The notes under the pieces: generated by a model
Seen by the model: only the letters and a program-made list of their open reading frames with translations
Told to the model about the DNA's origin: nothing
The model's database searches: none
Source of the DNA: Littorina saxatilis
Lineage: Eukaryota; Mollusca; Gastropoda; Littorinimorpha; Littorinidae
Direction of reading: 5' to 3'
DNA: 64,000 nt
Assembly: GCF_037325665.1 (NCBI RefSeq)
Contig: NC_090255.1
Coordinates: 1,785,021 to 1,849,020 of the forward strand
Shown here: positions 1 to 10,300 of the stretch, in pieces
Numbering within the stretch: the stretch's first letter is position 1
Layout of the letters: every line of letters begins with the position of its first letter
Program-made: the position numbers and the translations under genes

Positions 1-823
1 GTCCCTTTTCTTCTTTGCCCAAAGTAATCAAAATCAGGCAATCCAGAAATTCAGAATGATGCTTCAGAACTACTCCTCGTAACACTAACAGGGGTAGGAT
101 GGCAGTCAATGGACACGATGATTTCATGATTAAAACTTTATTTTTTGTGTAGCAAAATTCACGTCACAAATGTCACGAGAAACAGCACTGCTGTTACTAT
201 ATATAATTACTTTCGTTTTGTAAACGGCGAAAACATTTACATCAACTGCATAGTACTAGTAGTCTGTGCCAAAAAAAGACATCCGGGAAGACGAGCGAAA
301 TGGTAGCCAGGCGTCAAGTTCAGTGTAGTGATCGCATCACACCAAAATTACATGTCACAAGAAACAGCACATCCTCGTAAATCCATTACTTTATCTAATT
401 TACTGCTTCTTTTGATCTGAAATGTTTCTGATCAAGAAGTTAAACAAAACAAAAACACACGACGGCGTGTAATAATGGCTTTGGATAATTTCAGATATTT
501 CTTGTTACAAGTCACAACACGTGACGCTATTGTCACAAGACACATTTACGCTCTTTTTTTCCAACAAAGGGGTTTATGATTAGAATTTTTTTTTTTATTC
601 AGGTTCTTCACATTGCTTAATTTGGTGCTGCTTCTTCTCCCTATGATTGTGGATAAAGGATTTGGTTTTTCACAAAAAATGGATGTTTAGCCAATTTTGA
701 GATCAAAGTTCACTCAAGCCTTTGTATCTTTTTCAGACAAATATATGTTAATTCGAACAAAGTGGGATATGAAAAAGTTTGATCAGGGAGAAATTGTTAT
801 TTTTTTTGTGGAATGCATTGTCG

Positions 824-1222
824 GAACTACTTGTCTCCGAAAACCTCCTAAAAAACCCGAAAACCTCATCAGAAATAAGAAAATTCGTCCTTAGATCGTG
901 TTTTGTTACATAATTGTTTGCAATCACACAACTTCCACCGTTCATGGCTTTATTTTCGTGTTTGTGCGAGGATTTACGAAGGAACGGAAGCACTAATCAC
1001 ATGACGTCATCAATACTTGTGCTTTCGAGTAACAAGAGTTACCTCCCTTGCATTGAAATTGTTGCATCGATTTCGTCGATAATCCGGCTCTCAACACAAA
1101 TATAAGGGTGCATGTAGCATGAATCAGGCTTACTTTTCACAGGCATGTCCAATACTTCACTTTGAAGATAGATTTAGTTAGTCTAGATGGGGTTTTCAGG
1201 GGTTTTTGGAGACAAGTAGTAC
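824..1222. mobile_element. Candidate MITE, about 400 bp, imperfect inverted ends
   Basis: The left end reads AACTACTTGTCTCCGAAAAC (from 825) and the right end, read on the other strand, ACTACTTGTCTCCAAAAACC (to 1220). The match continues through a run of AAAACC/CCTC with a few mismatches. The interior has no ORF of note. The flanks share TGCATTGT near both ends but not in a register that gives a clean target duplication. A non-autonomous DNA transposon is the simplest reading; superfamily not assigned. Confidence 0.4.
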
Positions 1223-1366
1223 TCTGCATTGTTGCATAAGTAAAAAACTGTTTCTCGTGACGTGACACATGCATGATGAGAATTTTCCAGGAACATGATC
1301 TGTGAGCACTTTATGTGGCAATGAATGAAAAGAGTCCATCAGATGCTTATATAAAAAATGTTTTTT

Positions 1367-2073
1367 GAGTCACTTGAGAAAAAGTGACTCTATGTAATCG
1401 GTCAGTGTTAGTCTGTCCGGCCGGCCGTCCGTAGACACCACCTTAACGTTGGACTTTTCTCGGAAACTATCAAAGCGATCCGGCTCATATTTTGTTTAGT
1501 CGTGACCTCCAATGACCTCTACACTTTAACGATGGTTTCGTTGACCTTTGACCTTTTTCAAGGTCACAGGTCAGCGTCAAAGGAAAAATTAGACATTTTA
1601 TATCTTTGACAAAGTTCATCGGATGTGATTGAAACTTTGTAGGATTATTCTTTACATCAAAGTATTTACATCTGTAGCCTTTTACGAACGTTATCAGAAA
1701 AACAAGGGAGATAACTAGCCTTTTCTGTTCGGCAACACACAACTTAACGTTGGGCTTTTCTCGGAAACTATAAAAGTGACCGGGCTCAAATTTTATGTGA
1801 ACGTGACTCCCAGTGACCTCTACACTTTGACGTCTGCTTTGGTGACCTTTGACCTTTTTCAAGGTCACAGGTATGTCTTGAAGGAAAAAAATTGAAATAT
1901 CATATCTCTGAAACTATTCATCGGATTTGATTCAAACTTTATAGGATTATTCTTTACATCAAATTATTTACATCTGTATTGTGTTGTGAATAGCAATTTC
2001 TTCCTGTCCATCTGATGCCTCATATAATATTCAGAACTGCGAAAGTGACTCGATCGAGCGTTTGCTCTTCTTG
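1367..2073 (+). repeat. Dispersed repeat with two diverged about 300-bp monomers and a terminal hairpin
   Basis: The left end is a hairpin, GAGTCACTT-gagaa-AAGTGACTC (1367-1390). Two monomers follow, starting near 1441 and 1742. They share TTAACGTTGG, CTTTTCTCGGAAACTAT, TGACCTTTGACCTTTTTCAA, GGTCACAGGT and GGATTATTCTTTACATCAAA in the same order. The right end is AAAGTGACTCGATCGAGCG with a CTTCTTG tail. It resembles a mollusc dispersed repeat of unknown class. Minus-strand ORFs inside it are shadows. Confidence 0.6.
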
Positions 2074-2559
2074 TTAATCTTGGTTTTTAATTTAAATTAA
2101 CTAAATTCTAGCACTGAAAATGTTGTGCGTCACGAGAAACAGTTTTACAAGCAATACATCTAACACTAATTTCTTATTATGTCGACAACCTGCAGTCTTT
2201 TAAATGAAAAACTTGAACAGTTCGATCATTTAACATATCAAAAATACAAAAGACATATGAGAAACCCAAAATGAAAATTCAGTGTTCTCTTGGGCACCTT
2301 TTGGGAGTTGCCCACATACATGTATACACATTGTCTCTCTGAATATCTCTCTCTGTCTGAGTATGTCTCTCTCTTGGTCTCTCTCTTATTCTCTCTCTCT
2401 CCATTTCTCTGTAATTTCATTAAAATTTAAACAAATTAAAAATACAACTTTCAGTTTTATAGTCACACTCTAAAACAGAAGTTGTGAGAATTGTCAGTGT
2501 AGTGGTTCAGATCCAGAACTTGATGGCATCAAATAAAATAATAGTTTCTGTATGCCCAG

Positions 2560-5500
2560 GTCTACAGCAGCAGCAGCCACATCAACAGTAGCACCGCCAG
2601 ACATCGACAGTGATGACATGGCAGCCATACTGGCGGCGGCAGGAATCTCAGAAGGAGAATCAAACAATGATGAAATCATCGCGCGTATGATGCAGCTCCA
2701 GTTTGATCGGGAACACAACACCATGCTTGACAGGGAGGCCAACAAGTACAATGGAGGCAGCAAAGGTTGGTATAAGAATGACATGCTTTGCAGGGTTGGC
2801 AAAATCGTCCGCCTGATCGCCAGGGGCGAGTAAAAAATCTGCCGGGCTAGTAGAAACCGCTTGGCATCTCGCCCGGCTGGCCAGTGAAAATTCTGGTCCA
2901 ATGCAACACTTTTGGTTGTACTATCGAGTTTCAAAGCCTTATAAACACTGCAGATCTATGCAGCTATTAACTGTTGTAACACTGGTATGTACCGGGCCAG
3001 CCACATTTCTGGCAGGCTACTGACTTTCTGGAAGTTACTCGCCCGGCTGGCGAGTTAACATTTTCATATTTGACCATCCCTGCTTTGGTTTGGTTATAAT
3101 TTATTTAGACACACATTTCTCATTGTGATAATGTGACACTTTCGTAGCAGCATGCTAATGAAGAATTTAATTGTTGTACTTGTAGGTTTGAAATGTTTCT
3201 GGTGATATTTAGTTTTGCCATTTTATAGTTGTGTGGTGGGTGTTTTTTTTAAGCCTTTTTGAGGTAAACTGTGAAGGAGAATTTCTAGATGTCATCTTTT
3301 TTTTGTTTGATATGTGACCATGTTTCAATGTTAATCAGATTTGTATGTTTTTTTCCAGTGACGATTTCCTTTGAGAACTACAAAACCAAGCACCCTGTGT
3401 ATGACGAGGCGGAAGAGGATGATGATGATGAGGAGGAGGAGAACTATGCACCTCCAAAAACAAAATGGGGTCAGTTAAAGTGAAAGTTCTACTTTTCTTT
3501 TATGTTCGCTATATAAGGCTTGTGTCACATGTGTGATGTAAACATTTCATTTCTTGTCATTTGGGCAGCCATGTGACTTCCACTGTGCTTGAGTGGTTTC
3601 ATTAAGTGTTCATACCATTACGGGCAGCATTAAGACTTGCTCTTGCATGTCATTACAGTGTAAGAGATATGTTCTCCTTTAAGGGCTATTGACAATGTAG
3701 GTGAATGCATGAGTTGATGACAGGCAACAGGAGGCCTCTGTGACAAACTAACATCAACCCAATCACACTGTGACAAACTAACATCAACCCAATCACACTG
3801 TGTCAGTTGCGTTACCTGGTCAGGGTCAGAAACAAACTCCGGACCAAGCACTATGAATTGTGGTCTCAGCGTTATCATGACCCGTCTGTTAATCAACCTA
3901 TAGTATTTAAAAAATCCTCTACGAATGAATCATGACATTGACAGCAGTATCGTTGGTAATGAGAGTGTGGGTGGGGGGGGGGGGGGGGTCTTCTTCTTCT
4001 TGGCGTTCACTGGCTCTACACACTCAGTCCAGCTCGGGAGATGAAGGTCGTCAGCTTCTCCAACTCCAGTGGAGAGGGGAGGTGAAAGCATTGATTATTG
4101 GAAATTATCCTGTTTCTGTATCTTTGTTCTTAATCTGTGTGTGTGTTTGGTTCACAGAGGAGTCGCCTCCTAAGATCGGGGTCAAGGGCTACACTGGGTC
4201 CGGCAAGAACATCACCACGAAGCACGACAAGGTCATCTGTGGCAGGAAGAACGCTGAACGCCTTATGGAGGTAAGAAACTGTCATTCAGAATATGGCCGT
4301 CTCTCGGCCTCTTTGGTTATGCGTCATTGAAGAACGCGATCTTTCATTTCAAAAAAAAAAGAGATGAAAGGAGGGGCTAGGGAATTATAACTTGCAAAAC
4401 TTGAATCCTTTCTTTGATTAGAGACTTTATGGTTTGACAGTTTCCTCCTGAGTTTACTGACCTGAAATTTGTTTCTGCCAGTTTCCCCTCCCAGAGTTTG
4501 AGAACGGTGACGGGGAGGGCATGGACATGCAGCTGCCCAACAAGGTTAAACCTGTACATTTCTGTGTGACAGTTCCCCCCGGAGTTTGAGATTGATTTAC
4601 CTGAACTTTGTATCTCCAGTTCCCCCGGAGTTTGAGAGCGGTGACGGGGAGGGCATGGACATGCAGCTGCCCAACAAGGTTTACAACAAGTATATCTTGT
4701 ACATATCTGTCTGACAGTTCCCCCCGGAATTCGAGAGCGGTGACGGGGAGGGCATGGACATGCAGCTGCCCAACAGGGTGTACAACAAGCTGAAGAAACA
4801 CTCCATTGCGGAGAACAAGCGCAGCACGCGTCACTCCGACAAGAAGGAACAGTCCACTGCTGTGAGTATCGCCCGGCTTACCACCACATTACTGCAGTTT
4901 TCAGGCTTACCCCTTCCATCAGGCTGATAGTCTCAGCACAGTCAGCCCTCTCTAAGGCGGTCTTTAAATGAGCCTAAATTTGACTTGTGAAGAGATTGTG
5001 ACATTTTTTACACAAAATTCAGTGCCAAAGATTTGTGCAGCCTGATCTGTGAAGTCGACTTTGTGAATGAATGTCAGGATTTAGGTGTAAAGTTTTTTTT
5101 GTTTTGTTGTTTTACTCATTCTTGAATGCAGATGTGCCTTCATTGCAGATTAAATTGTTGCATTTGTAGCTCCTTCCAGCGGCATGGGGGGAGGGAGGTA
5201 GGGCAATGAATGGTGGAGATGGACTGTATGCATGTGTGTATGTGAACACTGCTGTGTGTGGCTGCGAGAGAGAGTGTGCACACGCTTCTGTAAGCATGCT
5301 TTGTAAATACTTTATAGCAATAATCTGACTACGCTTTCATAAAGAAATGTCTTCCAAGGTAAAATGTTGATAAAAAAACAAACAATATTTACGTCACCAG
5401 GAGCATGTGCTGGACCCCAAGACACGCACCAAGGTGTTCCGCTTGGTCAACCGCGGTGTCATAGAGTCGCTGGGCGGTGTCATCGCTGGGGGCAAGGAGT

Positions 5501-7338
5501 CACTCGTCTTCCAGGCCAAGGGGGGAAGGTGTGTAAGGGAATGGGTGTGCAAGGGTTGTGTCAGTGTGTGTGTCTGTCTGTGTGTGAGAGTCGCTGGGCG
5601 GTGTCATCGCTGGTGGCAAGGAGTCACTTGTCTTCCAGGCCAAGGGGGGAAGGTGTGTAAGGGAATGGGTGTGCAACACTTTTTTCTGTGTTCCTTGTTC
5701 GTCAACATTTTTTTCTTTTTTTCTGAGGATTCGAACAAAATAAAAGAAGCATCACTGAAGTCAGATTCTCTGTGGTTGAAATACTGCCTGTCTGCTCATT
5801 TTAGTTTGTAAATTGGATCTTGAATAGTACCTATAGATGTGAACTCACGGATTATGAAAGTCTTCTTCTTCTTCTTCTTCTGCGTTCGGGGGCTGAAACT
5901 CCCATGTACACTCGTGTTTTTTGCACGAGTGGAATTGTACGTGTATGACCATTTTTTACTCCGCCATTTAGGCAGCCATACGCCGTTTTCGGAGGAAGCA
6001 TGCTGGGTATTTTCGTGTTTCTATAACCCACCGAACTCTGACATGGATTACAGGATCTTTTTCGTGCGCACTTGGTCTTGTGCTTGCGTGTACACACGGG
6101 GGTGTTCGGACACCGAGGAGAGTCTGCACACAAAGTTGACTCTGAGAAATAAATCTCTCGCCGAACGTGGGGACGAACTCACGCTGACAGCGGCCAACTG
6201 GATACAAATCCAGCGCGCTACCGACTGAGCTACATCCCCGCCATGAAAGTGTTCAAATTGTGAACTTGTGTGTGGTTCATGTGATGCATGTCGGTGTGTT
6301 TGTGTGCAGTGTGGAGGGCATGGTGATGGTAGAGGGCTTTGTGGTGAAGATCTACAGGTTCTGTGTGTTACAAATGTCTGTGTGTGTTGTGTGTTATATT
6401 ATAAATGTCTGTGTGTGTTGTGTGTTTTATTATACATGTGTGTGTGTGTTGTGTGCAGTGTGGAGGGCATGGACATCCCGGAGCACCTGGCGGTGAAGAT
6501 CTACAAGACGACCTTGATGGACTTCAGGACGCGGGAGAAGTACGTGCACGGCGACCACCGCTTCTCCAAGGATGACTACAAGAAGCAGAACCCGCGCAAG
6601 ATCATCAAGATCTGGGCCACCAAGGAGGTCGCCAACCTCAACAGGTAGGATGTGGACCCTTGTTTTCTTACACAGTGGAACCCCCTTTTTCAGATACAGA
6701 CACACCCTCGACTCCTAATTCAAGACACCCTTCTTTCACAGCAAAACTAAAGGCTCATTTTGTGCTGTTTGTTTTGTATCGTCTTGCAGGAAAGCAATTG
6801 TTGCTGTTTGCTGCACCTTTCTTGTATTTACATTTTTTTTTATTGTTCTGTAGACAGCTGTTTCATTTAAGCAATTGTATTACTGTGTGTGTTTTTCAGC
6901 ACAAAAGTTCTGCGCATTATTTTTTAAAGTTGTTGACTGAAGACGACTGCTAACACAAGTTGTTACCTGTTGCAGGATGCGTAAGTTTGACGTTCCCTGC
7001 CCGTCAGTGATCATTCTGAAGGATCACATCCTGGTCATGTCGCTGGTCGGCAGCCACCAGACACCCGCGCCAAAACTACGCTACGCCAACCTCTCCGTGC
7101 CAGACCTGCAGGATGCATATGAACAGACTGTGGCGGTGAGTGATGTCTTGTTACACCCCCAGGGTTTCATTTACTAGTGCGCCCTGCGCCATTGGCGCAT
7201 TACATCTGAAAATGTCCCATCACAATTCCCTTCAGTGTGTCAAAGGGCGCATTGAGATTACGTACCACTGCGCCACCAAATGTACACTTTACATCGGATT
7301 ACACACACACACACACACATGCACACACACACACACAT

Positions 7339-7383
<45 letters not shown>

Positions 7384-10300
7384 GAGATAACAAGATATAG
7401 CGGCTAATTCTCAAATGGCACCATATTGCCCCATTTTGCATATTTGGTCAAACGCACACAGTCCTCTTTGGCGCTTCTTGCCTTCGACTATGTCCCATCG
7501 GAATTTGGTTGAAGGGGACAAATGCCCCATTGCCTTTTTCTCCCAGGCTAAACCCTGCACCCCTATCTAGTCAGTGAGTTGTGCCGTGTTTCTGTGCACT
7601 TTTTCAGCTTTCTATCAAGTTCCTTTTTCTGATTCTGGAATTTATGTGAAGTTTAGTGTTTGCTTGATAGAGTTGCTGACTTTTATGAAACCTTTCTGAG
7701 GGGTGCATCCTCCTAAATCTAGGTACATGCACACGTATAGCTGTATTATGTACTAGATGATTACCCGCTTCGCCGGGTACCGGCTTCGCCATGAAGAAGT
7801 AGAGCCGAATACCCGGCTGCGCCGGGGAGCCGGGTGTACGCCGGCTTTGCCGGCGCACGAAGGAAGGGAGATAAACGCGCAAAACACTGGAGAAGATAAG
7901 GAAGAGTTGTGGACAGTGACCTTCTAAAAATAGTAACGGGAATATGGATTGAGCGTTGTGGACAGTGACCTTCTAAAAATAGTAACGGGAATATGGATTG
8001 ACGCCACACGAAGGAAGGGAGATAAACGCAAAACACTGGAGAAGATAAGGAAGAGTTACTGGGAATGGATCTACAGAAAAACCAAAATCGGTTCAGCGCT
8101 GCGCGCTGAGAGCACGTGTTCAAAATTCTCATCGACCAGGTTGTGTCCGGGGTCTACCTGAATATGCCCACCAAATTTGAAGCAGATCCATCGAGAACTT
8201 TGGCCGTGCATCGCGAACACACAGACAGACAGACAGACACAAGTCGTATATATATATATATATAGATGTAGGCTTAGAAACCCTGGTTTTAACAAGAGGG
8301 TCTCCAAAGGGGGAGGGTGGGGGTGTTTCACTGCAGCCATCTTGATAGTTTGTTGTTCATAGTGTTGTTTTTATTGTATCACTTAGAGAACCAGAAGAAA
8401 TATTCCAGAAGAATGGTTGCAGGCACAAGTCACCAGCTTTGCACTTCCTTTCACCTGTGATACATCTTGCTTCTTGGCCAAGAATATGTTTACTTACGGC
8501 CGTTTTAATTTTCGCTGTCTCTCCCTTGTGCTAAGACTGTGGGGTGCTAAGACTGTGTGGGTGCTAAGACTTTGTGGTTGCTAAGACTGTGTGGTGCTAA
8601 GACTGTGTGGTGCTAAGACTGTGTGGTGCTAAGACTGTGTGGTGCTAAGACTGTGTGGTGCTTGTTTCAGATCATGAAAACCCTTCACCACAAGTGTGCG
8701 CTGGTGCACGCCGACCTGAGCGACTACAACTTGCTGTGGAGTGACGGCACGGTGTACGTCATTGACGTGTCGCAGTCTGTCGACCTCACTCACCCCCAGG
8801 CCTTCAACTTTCTCTACAGGGACTGCTACAACGTCTGCAATGTGAGTTGTGGTTGGTGTTGTCGGTGGTGTTCGTGGTGGTGGTGGTGTTGTTGTTGTTG
8901 TTGTTGGCGTTGGCGTTTGACTTCTTTAGTAATTATTTGTTGGATCAGAGTTGATTAGTAGGCTGGGGAAGGTGGTGAGTTTTAGTGAAGGAGTGTCACC
9001 TAGAGGAGGAAAACAAGCGGTGTCGTACGAAGTAGGAATTGTTTTCTTGCCTTTCACATGTCACCAGTTCATTTCAGACAGATTATCAGATTGACTCTTT
9101 TTCCTGGTCGCTCAGTTATCAGAATTAAATCTGCTATTTGTAATGGGAAAATATCAAAACTGCCTCTGAATGTTCACAGTATATTTAAGAAGTCTCCCAT
9201 GCTTCTCAGATCATAATCCTTCAGTTAAGAAGGGATAGTTTTGTCTTTTTGTGAAGACAATGGTTGTTCACTTTGTTTTGTGTGCTTCAAGTCGGCAGCT
9301 CCGTGTACGCAAAAGTCACTGAATACTACATAGAGAATACTACAGTGGAATCCCCCTTTTCAGACCTACACAGATCGGGTCTTAAAGAGGAGAGGTCTTA
9401 AAATGGTGGTTCCTTTCAAGGTCTGAGCAGGTCCTCATATTCAGGCTGCGGACAGGCCACAACCAAATGAACCACCACCTTTTCACCAAGTTCAGAATTG
9501 GCCAGTCAGACCAGTGCCCTTGTCAAACAGGCAGCATGACAACGGAACACCTGCTGCAGACTTGTCCACTACACGATGGCCTCAGGAGCCAGATCTGGGC
9601 GGAGGCGACCACGGTGCAAGGGAAGCTCTATGGCAGTCTGGACGACCTACAGCGCACGGCAACATTTGCGCGGAGAACCGGCGTTTCCATCTGAGTGATC
9701 GACAAGAAGAAGAAGAAATGGTGGTACATTTACAGACGTTATCAACACAAAGTCTGAGAAAACAAGGTCTTAAAGGGGGGGTTCCACTGTACACAATCAT
9801 TGTCTATGTTTGATGAAAGCTAATGCTTGACATTGGGTTTTTTTTTTTTTTAATGCTTGACATTGTTGTTTGTTGCAGTTCTTTGAGAAGCAGAACGTCC
9901 ACAACGTTTTGAGTCCTGAGCAACTGTTCAACGAAGTGACCGACCTGGATATTCAGGGAGAGGGGGCTGATTTCAGTGCACAGGTATGTGCTGACACAGC
10001 TCTTTTTGTAATACTCAAGTTGGCCAAATAGGTATAGTTAGCAGGAATTTTTGGAGAGCAGAGTTTTAATCATTTTTTCTGTCATAATAAATCAGTTTTG
10101 TTTTTGTTTTATTTATTTATTTATTTTGGCTGCCTTAAAGGTCCTTGTCTACATTTTTATACCGAAATCGCCATTTGACCATTGAAATGCGGAGTCTATT
10201 ATCTACAAATATCAACAATACACCCCCTTTCGATCAGGAAAGACGAAGCCAGTGTAGCCGTTTGAAAATTCATTGTAGTATTCCAGCGTAGTACTCATAG

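Larger units (their letters stand above)
1..2559. other. Gene-free left flank, RIOK3 5' side
   Basis: No coding exon could be recognised here although the RIOK3 N-terminus must lie in this stretch or further left. It is AT-rich, has many stops in all frames, and holds one candidate MITE (about 824-1222) and one dispersed two-monomer repeat (1367-2073). A short CT-rich tract lies at 2330-2410. The first exon of RIOK3 may be small and hidden here, or outside the window. Confidence 0.5.

Noticed and set aside
6170-6242. tRNA gene on the minus strand
   Set aside because: A- and B-box-like words are present, but the arms do not fold and the sequence continues without break into a SINE body with GAA tail and target duplication.
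8530-8665. CRISPR-like regular repeat
   Set aside because: Units are head to tail without spacers and the host is eukaryotic; simple minisatellite.
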